Shown: positions 47,110 through 57,911 of the stretch, in pieces | Layout: each line of letters begins with the position of its first letter | Position numbering within the stretch: position 1 is the first letter of the stretch | Source: Galaxea fascicularis | Taxonomy: Eukaryota > Cnidaria > Anthozoa > Scleractinia > Euphylliidae | Direction of reading: 5' to 3' | Length of the DNA stretch: 64,000 nucleotides | Assembly: GCA_948470475.1 (NCBI GenBank) | Contig: OX419347.1 | Span: forward strand, 14,371,675-14,435,674 | Notes under the pieces: generated by a model | Seen by the model: only the letters and a program-made list of their open reading frames with translations | Told to the model about the DNA's origin: nothing | Databases searched by the model: none | Program-made: the position numbers and the translations under genes

Positions 47110-48008
47110 AGACTTTCGGTATAACTTTGTACTGATTTACTGACTAGTCTAAATGCTGACGGTGAATAAAATGTACTACCTCAAAGACCGTATGAATAAT
47201 CTATAAACAAATTGATAAGTGACTCACTGATCGGTACTTATATAATTATTGACCGAACGCTTGGCTAATGAATGACCAACTGGGTGATCAACTGTTTGGC
47301 CATCAAACGATTAAACGAAATAACAGACAGACAAGATGACTGGAACGGGGCGAAATGACAAATTAACTGCGTGATGAAGGACTGTCTGACTGTCCGGTTC
47401 ACTGAATAGACTGACCAACCGACTGTCTGACTAACTCTGTGACTGACCGGCTAACCAACTAACGGATAGAGACGTTAGGATCTCAGTCATATAGTTTCTA
47501 CAGCCATTTCCATTTCATTGCTATTACTAAGATATCAGTTAAGTTTTGGATTCCAGCTAACGGTTCAGTGCAGTTACAATGTTGAACTTTTCTAAGGTTA
47601 AAAAAAGCCACACCCTCATCTGAGTATCACACGGACTGAGTCTTATTCGACTATCAACTGATTAAAATAGGAGAGACAAGCTAACTCAGGAATGCTTTTC
47701 TGAGCGAACTAAGTGAGTAACTGAGTCACTGATGTAACTGACAGACTGGCCAACTGACTGAGATTGAATAGCTAACTGACCGACAAGACATAAAGGCAGA
47801 CAGACGGAGGCCTGATTTATTGACTGACAGACAGAGACAAACAGAAAGGCAGACAGACTGAGACCTGACTGATTGACTGACAGACAGAGACAGACAGAAA
47901 GGCAGACAGACTGAGGCCTGACTGATTCACTGATTGACTGTCTGACTGACTGACTGACTGACTGACGGATTGACTGACTGACTGACTTACTGACTGATTG
48001 ACTGTCTG
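47110..48008. repeat. TGAC-rich tract, second part, with 56-57 bp tandem units
   Basis: Degenerate GACTGACT-type sequence continues here. Between about 47793 and 47930 a unit with GACTGACAGACAGAGACA, GAAAGGCAGACAGACTGAG and CCTGACTGATT occurs two to three times at 56-57 bp spacing. It ends directly at the SINE. Confidence 0.8.
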
Positions 48009-48368
48009 ACTACCGTGCAGGAGGTCGTGGGTTTAAACCCCGGGCGGACCAACACTCGGGGTCTCAAAATAACTGAGGAGAAAGTGCGTTCTTTGCAATG
48101 ACATCTGCAAATGGTTAGACTTTCTAGTCTTGAATCGAAGGCTCCGTCTCACAACTCGTCATAATTGATTATGTGAAACGTTATAGAACCACTAGGGACG
48201 TAACGAACCCTGGCTGTGACCATCCCTAGTGTCACCGTTGGGTTGGTGTTTCATATACTTTACATAGGGATAACTTCATTGTGTCTTTCTCCTTGGACAG
48301 AATTGTCCAAAGAAATTAGTATGATATGATATGATATGATAGGATATGATATGATATGATATGATATG
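48009..48368 (+). mobile_element. tRNA-derived SINE, 5'-truncated, with ATATG microsatellite tail
   Basis: A tRNA-like B-box and T arm (GTCGTGGGTTTAAACCCCGG) is followed by a body with GGGGTCTCAAAATAACTGAG, TTTGCAATGACATCTGCAAA and a segment ending GGACAGAATTGTCCAAAG. A pentanucleotide ATATG run follows (about 48325-48368). The A box and tRNA 5' half are missing, so this copy is truncated. This type of body is common in animal tRNA SINEs. Confidence 0.75.
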
Positions 48369-48429
48369 ACTGACTGAATGACTGACTGACTGAATCAATA
48401 GAGACGATTTAACTGAATAACTATCATTC

Positions 48430-50131
48430 AGATCGACCAAATGTAACCGGCCGGCTGATTGAACGAATAGTCACTGGACTGACCATTAAATTAAGTAACT
48501 AGTTCAAAGGTATTTACTCCGTGAGGTTAGGATTTCGATAAAATGGTGCTCGGAATTAGCAGAGGTAAAATCTGTGCCGATATTCTACTAAAGACGGCTG
48601 AGGAAAGACTTTCATTTCTTCCTTTAAAATAATTATGAAACCTTATTGTCAACAGACTCCTGACAAGTGCATACAGTATCGTATAGAGGTAATATGTATC
48701 GGATTGGGGTAGAATTCTGTTGAATAATTTCATTGTGTTCCTCTAACAACGTGCTATAAATAGCAAAGATAAAACACGTCATAAAACAAAAGTAATGATC
48801 CTGGAAATAATTAAGCTAATCGCGTGACTTGCTAACAGATCTTTCGCGGAGATCTGCGTAACAAAATTTCCTACAAAACCAAATGTTTATTGATTACATA
48901 TATAATGACAGAAATGTCTCAAGTGGTGTAGTCATTTGTTACCAGTGCCACCATATCACTATTGACCACCTGGTTTCGTTAAGAGCTCTTAAAATCTTTC
49001 ACTTATGCTGTGGAAATGTCTATTTTGGAACTCGCTTTACCGAAAATTAAATAAAGAGCTTTAACACGTACCACCTTTTTCGTTGAAGTTTGGGTTTCAT
49101 TTTGAAATTTTACAACACCCCTGACTCTATAATAAAGCAATGGAAGTCGATACGGTGGCTTGTAGAACGTGTGACGGATTTTTTCAAAATCGAGGCATGT
49201 CATGCCTACCGGCCTCCATGTACATCTTTGTAAGCAATAAGTCGGCAATAATTACATGGCTAGCCAATTTGAATACATAGTTACATGAAAAAGATTACCA
49301 CCTCGCACCTGGCGGACACTTGCTAAATTTCTAACGTTTTATACAACTAATTCCCGGCGCATTCTCTTATATAACGAAACAGATAAACGGATATATGACC
49401 AACCTCATCGGGTATATACTTGAACACTGAATAAACTAAGCACTTAATTGTTTTTAAACCGACAAGTGGTTGTTCTCTTAAGACGAACCTCTTGGCCAAG
49501 AGTCGGTGAATCACTGCTGTCACTCTTTGAAAAACTGCGGTACAACAGTATGAAGGCCTGGACAACTTAAAACTTGGCCTGGAAAAAAACTGAGACGCAA
49601 AGACCACCAACCCTGCACCACCTTAATACGATTGATCCACTGTCTCGACTTAAAGTTACAAAGCGCTTTGCTTTCTCTTAACTAGGCTGAACAATTTTCA
49701 CGGAAAACTACAAATCTATTGATTAACATATACAATTGAATTCTGGTGCGAGACCTGAGGGCGACACCTTTCATGCACATGATAATCTTTTTCTTTACGG
49801 CTCTGTGAACTTCCGTTTTTAAACGTTAACTGAATATTAATCGAAGAAGAAGCTTTGTAGTGGTTGGACGGGTAAAATGTTTTACTTTGAAGTACTTTCG
49901 ATTTCATCTTGAAACCTAACAGGAGAATCACACAAAGAGTCATTGCACGTCAATATTCATGATACCAGAGGAGAGGTTAGAGCTGGACTCGATTAATTAT
50001 AACTCTGTCAGCCAGCGGAACGACGCGAGATAGTCTCACGTCACCTTTCGAAGCCTTTAATTAACACAGTTAATTGGCGGCCAAGAATATACAACCGGCG
50101 ATGCGATAACTCTTTGTAGCAGTACATGTAA
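48430..50131. other. Gene-free stretch left of the BEL/Pao element
   Basis: No recognisable coding sequence or other element. The target site of the LTR element is its right edge. Confidence 0.5.
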
Positions 50132-50135
50132 CTCA

Positions 50136-50408
50136 TGTTGGGAAATGAAATGCGTGACTGTCACGCTGTGAAAGTGAACTTTGTTCCCTTTTGTTCTTTG
50201 TTGCTTTAGTGATAAGCTGTAATCACGTGATGTAAGTTAGGATTCTAAAAAAGGAAACCATGTGCGAGAGACGTGTGATCGAGAGTTTTGTATCTTTCGA
50301 GTTGGGACATTAAAAGAATAGTAAAGCGATTCGAGTCTGTTGGTCGGTTTAACGTGAATATTATCGGGAAAATCTTTTGTGTTGGAAGCAGTCGGAAGAT
50401 TCCTGACA
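50136..50408 (+). repeat. BEL/Pao 5' LTR
   Basis: Begins TGTTGGGAAATG and ends CCTGACA, with no difference seen against the 3' LTR. It contains TCACGTGA (a CACGTG E-box-like word) and a TTAAAAG word that may belong to the promoter. Confidence 0.95.
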
Positions 50409-50413
50409 CAAAC

Positions 50414-50431
50414 TGGCACCTCCGACGGGAC
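50414..50431 (+). other. Primer-binding site of the BEL/Pao element
   Basis: TGGCACCTCCGACGGGAC begins 5 nt after the LTR. It starts with TGG, as expected for pairing with a tRNA 3'-CCA end. The primer tRNA species was not identified. Confidence 0.7.
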
Positions 50432-50489
50432 TGTGAGCGAAACAACTAAACAAAGCAAGGACATCCGACCTGAATTTTCTAACAACAAC

Positions 50490-53400
50490 ATGACAACAAT
50501 GGAGGCGTTGACCTCAGAGCTGGATGTGCAACTTAAACTTCTTACGTTTACTCAAGGGAAAACTAAAGGGATCGTCGAGAAAGCGAACAGTGAAGGAATC
50601 GAACGACATCGTGAAGCTCTTCGGGCGATTGTGAAGAAGGTCGAAAGCGTAAAAACGCAGATTGAACAGGCGAAATTGGAGGGTGGCGCTCAAGTTGACG
50701 AGCTAACTGAATGGAGCGCTGGAGTTGAGGCACAACAAGCAACGGCTGACGAGGAAATCACTTTTTTATCGGAAACACTCGCTCAAATCAATTATAAAAC
50801 AAGTCTGCAAGCGAAGAAATGCGAAGAGGAGCTGGCTGAGAGAGATCGAGACAAACAACTGCAGTTTGAGCGTGCACAGCTAGAACAGAAGCTGGAATTT
50901 GAGAAGAAGATGGAAGAAGCGAGGAAAGGTCAATTGGGTCAAGTTGCGGCGTCGCCGGCTCCAGTGAAAAGCGCTAAATTGCCAAAGCTGGTCATCACTA
51001 AGTTTAACGGAGAGTTAACGGACTGGCCACGTTTTTGGAACCAGTTCGAGGCTGAAATCGATCGTTCTGAAGTAGCTGCCGTAACGAAGTTCTCGTACCT
51101 CAAGGAACTTGTTGATTCCAAGGTTAAAATCGCCATTGATGGTTTACCCTTCACGACAGAAGGATATCAGCGGGCTAAAAATATCCTGAAGTCGAAATAT
51201 GGTCAGACGAGCGAGATTGTAAACGCGTATATGCAGAACATAATGGCGCTTCCTATGATTACTGGCTCACATCCAAAGAAGATTCACGAGTTCTACGAAA
51301 AGTTGCTGTTTAACGTACAGTCTTTGGAGACTCTCGGAAAGTTGAAAGAAATTAGTGGGTACGTGAGAATGTCGATCGACAAACTACAAGGAATCAGGGG
51401 CGATCTGGTGAGGACGGACGACAATTGGAGAGAGTGGGACTTTCCAAAATTCGTGGACGCCCTCAGAAAGTGGACAGAGAGAAATCCTATCCCTGCTGAA
51501 CGTGAACCTACCGAGAAGCCGCCTGACCGGAAAAAGCCAGCCTTTCCACGAGAGAGATCGTTTCAAACCCAGCAGAAAGACGAACGAGTTCGAGGGTGTG
51601 TCTATTGTGAGAAACCTGACCACAAATCAGTTGATTGCAAAACAGTTGCATCTGTCGATGAGCGCAAGCGAGTGCTAAGCAACAAACACCTTTGCTTCAA
51701 TTGCACCGGTACCAGACACAAGGCTGCAGATTGCAAATGTCGTGTATTATGTCAAGTTTGTCAAAAGAGGCATCACACCTCCATCTGTGACAGGCTTGGT
51801 GAGCAACTTATGACAGCCACCTCAGCAGAAAAAACAGCGGTGATACATCCAGTGGTGGTTGTGAAGGTCCAGGGTGTGAAGTGTCGTGCGCTTTTGGACA
51901 CTGGAGCGGGTAGTTCTTACGCTTCAGCAGCACTCCTCAACCTCCTGCGAGTTCGCCCTTATCAACGTGACGTACGCCAAATTGAGATGATGTTAGGCGC
52001 GGTTACTAAGCAAGTCGAAATATTTCAAGTGCAAGTCAGTTCAACCTCTGGGGACTTCTGCTTGAACACTGAAGTAACTAAAGTCGAGAAGAATCAGCTA
52101 CTCTCTTTGGCAAACCCTCGCTACGAGCAGTGCTTGGCCAAGTATGTCCACCTGAAAGGGATTGAAATGGAAGACAAGGACTCTAAGGATATCCTGCCAG
52201 TACATCTCATACTGGGAGCCAGTGATTATGCGAAAATCAAGACTGAAACTGCACCCCGTGTAGGAGCCCTAGGTGAGCCTATAGGAGAGAAGACCAAGCT
52301 TGGTTGGACCATAATGTCTCCTGGCAAGGAAGTGGATTTATCTCCCATGTTCTTCACGCAGACCTCACACGTAGACTATGACAACTTGTGCAAGTTAGAT
52401 GTTCTGGGCCTAGCTGATTCGTCCACTGGTGACCAAGCTGAAGTTTACGCAGAATTCAAGGAGCAGTTGACACAACATGCAGAAGGATGGTATGAGACGG
52501 GGCTTCCATGGAGAGGCAACCATCCTCCCCTTCCCAACAATCAAGTAGGAAGTCTTCAACGGTTGGGGAACCTGGTGAGAAAGCTACGCAGCCAAGGAAT
52601 AATTGAGCGGTATGATCAAGTCATCCAGGATCAGATCGAGGCCGGCATAGTTGAAAGAGTCTCTGGACCTGCATCCGGGAGTCTGGAGTTCTACATCCCA
52701 CACAAGCCAGTAGTGCGTGAATCAGCAGAAACAACTAAGCTTCGTGTCGTTTACGATGCATCCGCTCGTGCAAACTCTGGAGCACCTTCGTTGAATGAAT
52801 GTTTAAATCCTGGGCCTCCCCTTCAGAATCAGTTGTGGAATGTTTTGGTACGTGCTCGCTTCCACTCCGTTGCAATTGCAGGAGATATTAAACAAGCCTT
52901 TCTCCAAGTCAGAATCAGAGAGGAAGACCGTGACGCGTTAAGGTTCCATTGGTTAAAAGATCTGAACAGCCAGACAGTAGAAGCACTTAGGTTCACCAGA
53001 GCCCTCTTCGGCCTCACCTGTTCACCATTTCTCCTCGGAGGAGTCGTACAACATCTCCTGGAAAGCTGCAGAGAGAAGTACCCAGAGACTGTTCGTGAAA
53101 TTGAGAAAAGCCTGTATGTAGATGATCTCATCAGTGGAGGGCCCACTCAGGCAAAAGCAGAAACAATCAAATCAGCATCTGTGGAGATATTTGCTAAAGG
53201 GACATTTGAGTTGCACAAGTGGCACTCAAACGTGAAGGAGTTGGACACAGCATGTTCAGTACCAGTCTCAGAAGAGGAAACATACGCGAAGGAGCAGTTA
53301 GGTACCTCAAGAAAGGAAGGAGCTTCTGTACTTGGTCTGCAGTGGAACAAAGAGTGCGATACCATCAGCATTAACTTCCCATCTGAGAGCGCCGAGCCAA

Positions 53401-55721
53401 CGAAGCGTGGAATTCTCAGTAAAGTGGCCAAGATATACGATCCACTGGGGCTAGTGTCACCAATCACACTGGGTGGCAAATTCCTGTACCGTGATATCTG
53501 TGATGCGAAACTAGCCTGGGATGCTAAACTTCCAAGCAACCTGATGCAAGATTGGGTCCGATGGGAGGAGAAACTTCCAAGCCATGTTACTGTACCCCGA
53601 TCATTGGCAGCACATCAAGAAGACATCCAAGCCATTGAGCTACATGCCTTCGGGGACGCTAGTGGGAAAGGTGTGGCTGCTGCGGTGTATGCTGTAGTAG
53701 TGCAAGAGAAGGGTGTCAACCAAGGGCTAGTTGCTTCAAGAGCAAGATTAGCGAAGAAGGGATTAACCATACCTCGGTTAGAGTTGGTGTCTGGCCACAT
53801 GGCGGTAAATCTCCTGTCAAATGTGAGTGAAGCTTTAGAAGGCTTTCCTGTAACAGTGAAGTATTGTTGGCTTGATAGCACCGTTGCCCTGCACTGGATA
53901 AGATCCCCCGGAGAGTACAAACAATTTGTGAGCAACCGAGTTCAGAAGATTCAAGCACATTCTGATGTAGTGTGGCATCATGTGAGAACATCAGACAACC
54001 CAGCTGATGTTGGAAGTCGAAGCGGAGAAGTGACCAACCATGCCTTGTGGTGGAACGGACCAGAGTGGTTGCCAGACAAAGCATGCTGGCCCCCTGACAT
54101 AGTGACGAACGCCACACAAGAATCATTGGCAGAAGCTAAAGCGAAACAACAAATGCTAGCAGTAGCGGTAACGGTGGCAGACGAGCTGGACGACCTCCTT
54201 GAGAAGTTCAGCCAGTGGAAAACAATCCGAGTGACCGCATGGATAATTCGATTCACCCAGAATTCTCGCACCAAGAAGACCAAGAGGCTGAGGGGACCGC
54301 TAACCGCAGACGAAACGAAGAAAGCCGAGCTCTTTTGGGTGACACGAGTACAGGCACAAGCTACTGCTGATAGGCGATACCAAGAAGACAAGCTTCAGCT
54401 GAACCTACAGTCAAACAGAGATGGAGTACTGGAATGCCGTGGCAGAGTTCAGGGCCACTACCCGATATTCCTACCAGATGGTGCACGGTACACGGAGAAG
54501 TTGGTGGCCCAGGCCCATGTTGCAGTGCTGCACGGGGGAGTAGGGAGTACAATGGCCAAAGTGCGAGAGTACTACTGGGTGCCACGGCTAAGAAAATTAA
54601 CTAAAAAGATCGTGAAGTCTTGTCATGGATGTCGGCGGTTCAGGGCGCAGGCCTATACCTCTCCTCCACCAGGGAACCTTCCAAGGGATCGCATGGTGGG
54701 CCAAACACCCTTCCAAGTCATTGGAGTGGACTTTGCGGGACCACTGAAGTATCAGAAGAAACCAAGAACTGAAGGAAAGGCATACATCCTACTGTATGCT
54801 TGCAGCCTTACACGTGCCGTGTATGTAGACCTTGTGCCAAACCTTGAGACCACCGAGTTTATCAGAAGCTTGAAGAGTTTCATCGCCCGACGTGGGAGAC
54901 CGCAACGAATCTACTCTGACAATGGCAAAACATTCGTCAGTGCATCCAAATGGATTGACCGAGTAATGAAAGATGAGAGGATCAATGGGTTCCTCGCCCA
55001 GCAAGGGATTGAGTGGAAATTCAACCTCAGTCGTGCGCCCTGGTGGGGCGGCCAGTTTGAAAGATTGATCGGGCTGGTTAAAGGATCCCTGTACAAGTCT
55101 ATTGGGAATGGATTACTGTCGTGGAAGGAACTCCAAGAAGTGCTGCTGGATGTGGAAGTTGCTCTTAACAACAGGCCACTAGATTATGTGGAGGATGACA
55201 TCGAGCTGCCTATCCTTACCCCAAGTTCTCTACTGCACATGCAACCAAACGCACTGCCAGAGTTAGAGCCCAACCACATCCAAGACTACGACCTCCGAAA
55301 GCGTGCAAAGTACTTGGGCAAGTGTAAAGATGCAGTGTGGTCCCGCTGGACCAAAGAATACCTAAGGGGGCTCCGGGAGAGACACCGCCTAAAGCACAAG
55401 GGTGACAGTACCTATCCAGCAGAAGGAGATGTGGTTATCATCAAGTCCGATGAGAAAAACCGTGCTCAGTGGAAGTTGGGAGTGGTCATCGACTTGATAA
55501 CTGGCCGAGATGGTGTGGTCCGAGGAGCAAAGCTACGCACTCCCAAGTCAGTCATTGAGCGCCCAGTGCAGCATTTATATCCGCTTGAACTTACCTGTGA
55601 CATGACAGTGGCGCCAGCAGCTCTGAACCCTACTGTGCCAGCCTTTAGACCACGAAGAAACGCTGCGATTGCTGCCAGAGCTCGTATCCAGAAACTTGCA
55701 CAAATGGATGATGAAAACTAG
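50490..55721 (+). CDS. BEL/Pao Gag-Pol polyprotein
   Basis: From the first ATG after the LTR (50490) the protein is 1743 residues. A coiled-coil-like Gag start precedes a DUF1759-type region (about 166-313). Two CCHC zinc knuckles follow, at about 370-383 (CVYCEKPDHKSVDC) and 402-415. The aspartic protease has DTGAGSSY (470-477). Reverse transcriptase includes LRVVYDASARAN and the YVDD catalytic box (876-879). RNase H residues are Asp1056 (FGDASG), Glu1098 and Asp1129. The integrase has an HHCC zinc site (His1343, His1348, Cys1378, Cys1381) and a catalytic triad Asp1414, Asp1477 (YSDNG), Glu1524. A DUF5641-type C-terminus follows. All expected motifs are intact, so the protein may be functional. 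An open frame extends upstream into the LTR from a GTG, but ATG 50490 is the likely start. Confidence 0.95.
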   Translation: MTTMEALTSELDVQLKLLTFTQGKTKGIVEKANSEGIERHREALRAIVKKVESVKTQIEQAKLEGGAQVDELTEWSAGVEAQQATADEEITFLSETLAQINYKTSLQAKKCEEELAERDRDKQLQFERAQLEQKLEFEKKMEEARKGQLGQVAASPAPVKSAKLPKLVITKFNGELTDWPRFWNQFEAEIDRSEVAAVTKFSYLKELVDSKVKIAIDGLPFTTEGYQRAKNILKSKYGQTSEIVNAYMQNIMALPMITGSHPKKIHEFYEKLLFNVQSLETLGKLKEISGYVRMSIDKLQGIRGDLVRTDDNWREWDFPKFVDALRKWTERNPIPAEREPTEKPPDRKKPAFPRERSFQTQQKDERVRGCVYCEKPDHKSVDCKTVASVDERKRVLSNKHLCFNCTGTRHKAADCKCRVLCQVCQKRHHTSICDRLGEQLMTATSAEKTAVIHPVVVVKVQGVKCRALLDTGAGSSYASAALLNLLRVRPYQRDVRQIEMMLGAVTKQVEIFQVQVSSTSGDFCLNTEVTKVEKNQLLSLANPRYEQCLAKYVHLKGIEMEDKDSKDILPVHLILGASDYAKIKTETAPRVGALGEPIGEKTKLGWTIMSPGKEVDLSPMFFTQTSHVDYDNLCKLDVLGLADSSTGDQAEVYAEFKEQLTQHAEGWYETGLPWRGNHPPLPNNQVGSLQRLGNLVRKLRSQGIIERYDQVIQDQIEAGIVERVSGPASGSLEFYIPHKPVVRESAETTKLRVVYDASARANSGAPSLNECLNPGPPLQNQLWNVLVRARFHSVAIAGDIKQAFLQVRIREEDRDALRFHWLKDLNSQTVEALRFTRALFGLTCSPFLLGGVVQHLLESCREKYPETVREIEKSLYVDDLISGGPTQAKAETIKSASVEIFAKGTFELHKWHSNVKELDTACSVPVSEEETYAKEQLGTSRKEGASVLGLQWNKECDTISINFPSESAEPTKRGILSKVAKIYDPLGLVSPITLGGKFLYRDICDAKLAWDAKLPSNLMQDWVRWEEKLPSHVTVPRSLAAHQEDIQAIELHAFGDASGKGVAAAVYAVVVQEKGVNQGLVASRARLAKKGLTIPRLELVSGHMAVNLLSNVSEALEGFPVTVKYCWLDSTVALHWIRSPGEYKQFVSNRVQKIQAHSDVVWHHVRTSDNPADVGSRSGEVTNHALWWNGPEWLPDKACWPPDIVTNATQESLAEAKAKQQMLAVAVTVADELDDLLEKFSQWKTIRVTAWIIRFTQNSRTKKTKRLRGPLTADETKKAELFWVTRVQAQATADRRYQEDKLQLNLQSNRDGVLECRGRVQGHYPIFLPDGARYTEKLVAQAHVAVLHGGVGSTMAKVREYYWVPRLRKLTKKIVKSCHGCRRFRAQAYTSPPPGNLPRDRMVGQTPFQVIGVDFAGPLKYQKKPRTEGKAYILLYACSLTRAVYVDLVPNLETTEFIRSLKSFIARRGRPQRIYSDNGKTFVSASKWIDRVMKDERINGFLAQQGIEWKFNLSRAPWWGGQFERLIGLVKGSLYKSIGNGLLSWKELQEVLLDVEVALNNRPLDYVEDDIELPILTPSSLLHMQPNALPELEPNHIQDYDLRKRAKYLGKCKDAVWSRWTKEYLRGLRERHRLKHKGDSTYPAEGDVVIIKSDEKNRAQWKLGVVIDLITGRDGVVRGAKLRTPKSVIERPVQHLYPLELTCDMTVAPAALNPTVPAFRPRRNAAIAARARIQKLAQMDDEN

Positions 55722-55815
55722 AAAGACTGTTTTATTTTCGTTTATTGTGATTATCATTTTTAGCATTGTTCACTGATCAGATTAAGATAGCCTCTAAGAC
55801 ATTTGCTCTCTCGAG

Positions 55816-55831
55816 ACAAATGGGGGGAGTG
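55816..55831 (+). other. Polypurine tract of the BEL/Pao element
   Basis: The purine-rich ACAAATGGGGGGAGTG immediately precedes the right LTR, the expected site of plus-strand DNA priming. Confidence 0.65.
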
Positions 55832-56104
55832 TGTTGGGAAATGAAATGCGTGACTGTCACGCTGTGAAAGTGAACTTTGTTCCCTTTTGTTCTTTGTTGC
55901 TTTAGTGATAAGCTGTAATCACGTGATGTAAGTTAGGATTCTAAAAAAGGAAACCATGTGCGAGAGACGTGTGATCGAGAGTTTTGTATCTTTCGAGTTG
56001 GGACATTAAAAGAATAGTAAAGCGATTCGAGTCTGTTGGTCGGTTTAACGTGAATATTATCGGGAAAATCTTTTGTGTTGGAAGCAGTCGGAAGATTCCT
56101 GACA
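55832..56104 (+). repeat. BEL/Pao 3' LTR
   Basis: Second copy of the LTR, read as identical to the 5' LTR over 273 bp. Confidence 0.95.
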
Positions 56105-56109
56105 CTCAT

Positions 56110-56950
56110 GATGTCGCCCTGTCAAAAGGCATAAACTTAACTCCTACTGAGAGAATCAAACTCTTAACGCCTTAAATAACGTTAACATCACCTATGTTAC
56201 AAGCAGAAGTAACTTCTAAAACAACCATTTTGAGGCAACCATCAGACCAGCAATACCTTGTTACAGGCAGTAGAGTAAATCGTTGCAAAATAAAAAAAAT
56301 CACGTAAACATGCTATCTTGGTAAACCACACCACTATGCTTTTTACCTTAATTACAATTTTTAACCGCTCCTATGCGTACTCAATTACCATCTACAACGT
56401 CTTTGTTAAATATTGCATTTGTCGACTACGATGCGTTAAGCCGCAAATGCGCACTGAACATGGCATCCTACCAGCCTACTATCACTGTCTAAGCGTTTTA
56501 ATTTACCACCTCTTCAGCTGACAGGGATTATGTGATAAATTGTTCTAAAAGCAATAAATGAAAATTTTGTCTTTTTCGCATGCTATATCTTACTAGAATA
56601 ACTGTTTTGCAGCACTTTTCGCACCATTTAGTAAAGGTTTTCCAGAAACTGACTTTGCAAGAAATCTACCATTGTCGATTTAAGCCTAAAACGATAACTA
56701 CAGTGTACAATGCACTCACCCAGTGTTTTGGGTCAAGGAACCACAGAGGCGAAAATGATGATATTTTTACTGGATTGAGAAATGACACACCGAGTATCTA
56801 CTAAAGGTTTTCCACAAATGAATGACTATGCAATAAACCTATGATTCTAAATACTGATACTAGAAAACAGCCCTTGGAGTAATTAGGTAACATCTTGAAA
56901 ATTAGTAATTGAATTGTAACCCTAACTCTGCACCTCAAAATATCTGCAAT
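56110..56950. other. Stretch between the BEL/Pao element and a LINE fragment
   Basis: No gene. It could be the eroded upstream part of the LINE fragment beginning near 56955, but the peptide matches are too weak to claim. Confidence 0.4.
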
Positions 56951-56954
56951 CTTT

Positions 56955-57455
56955 TTGCTTCTACATAAGACATACATCAGTATAATACCCGCTCAGCATC
57001 TTATGGTAACTACTATATTAATCATTCTAGGCTCAATCATCATAAAAACTCTTTTTTCCATGGTTGGGGCTAAAATCTGGCATTCCCGTAAGCTATCGAA
57101 GACTACCAAAGCAGATTTTCAAAAAGAAAATTCAAGCATTACTATTTGTAACTTTAGAAACTCTGGACAGTTATGCTCACACTAGCACTCTTATTTCTGA
57201 AATAAAAAAGGCATCTTAATTATAATTCAATCATAATTTATAACATTTTTCTCCACTGTTTATCACTTTTTTCCTCTCTTGACAAATAATGTATTCAAAC
57301 TCGACTTTTTTAACGCCTTCAATTTGTAATTCGTGTTTTTATGTCCTTAACAACCGCCTGCCTAGATTAGCTCGCTATTTGCAGGCGGTGTTCATTGTAA
57401 GTAATTTTTTGGAAGACTTAATAAACTTGAAACTTGAAACTTGAAATTTGAAACT
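56955..57455 (+). mobile_element. LINE 3' end, decayed
   Basis: Translation in shifting frames gives a non-LTR reverse transcriptase C-terminus: RSASYGNYYINHSRLN, FSMVGAKIWHS and KLSKTTKADFQK, then an Asp-Ser-Tyr-Ala-His-type stretch in another frame. A hairpin CCGCCTGC...GCAGGCGG (57356-57390) and a tail of ACTTGAAACTTGAAACTTG (57425-57450) follow, typical of a LINE 3' UTR. The frame is broken and the element truncated at its 5' end. The LINE clade was not resolved; CR1- or L1-related types are possible. Confidence 0.7.
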
Positions 57456-57905
57456 ACCAATGTTGTCTTGAACAGGAACTCTTCTCTATGCACATGATTT
57501 TAGTTGTTAAAGTCACTCTTTTTTTTTCATTGTCTCTGAAAAGCCCCTCTATGGGAGTGGTCAATTAAGTATTTATTTATTTATTAGTTTGATGGCACTT
57601 TAAATGTCTTAAGATACTGGTTACAAAGAAATAAATAGGACAATTTCATAACTGTGTTATCTAATAATAATAATTGTACTTTAGGCCTTGATCAATATTC
57701 CGGGTTAAGCAACCAAAGGGGCGAAAACAACAACGGCAAACTATGATCACGTTGGCAAATGTCATGCTAACTAAGCTACAAAGCCCTATCTTCGTACATT
57801 TTTTTCCAAGAAAGCAATCATTGACTTCTCAAACGACGCCAGTTACTTTCGAACGCTGCTCTACCCATATAGCTGCTCTTCATATCGCTTAATTATGTCT
57901 TGATT
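57456..57905. other. Gene-free stretch with simple A/T sequence
   Basis: AT-rich, with (TTTA) and (TAA) short repeats, no gene seen. Confidence 0.45.
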
Positions 57906-57911
57906 ACATAC

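Larger units (their letters stand above)
50136..56104 (+). mobile_element. BEL/Pao LTR retrotransposon, apparently complete
   Basis: A 5969-bp element with two 273-bp LTRs (50136-50408, 55832-56104) that I read as identical. A 4-bp target duplication CTCA flanks it (50132-50135 and 56105-56108), or CTCAT if the LTR boundary moves one base. A tRNA primer-binding site follows the left LTR, a G-rich polypurine tract precedes the right one, and a single long Gag-Pol frame has no stops or shifts. Identical LTRs imply recent insertion. Domain order (Gag, protease, RT, RNase H, integrase) matches BEL/Pao. Confidence 0.96.
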
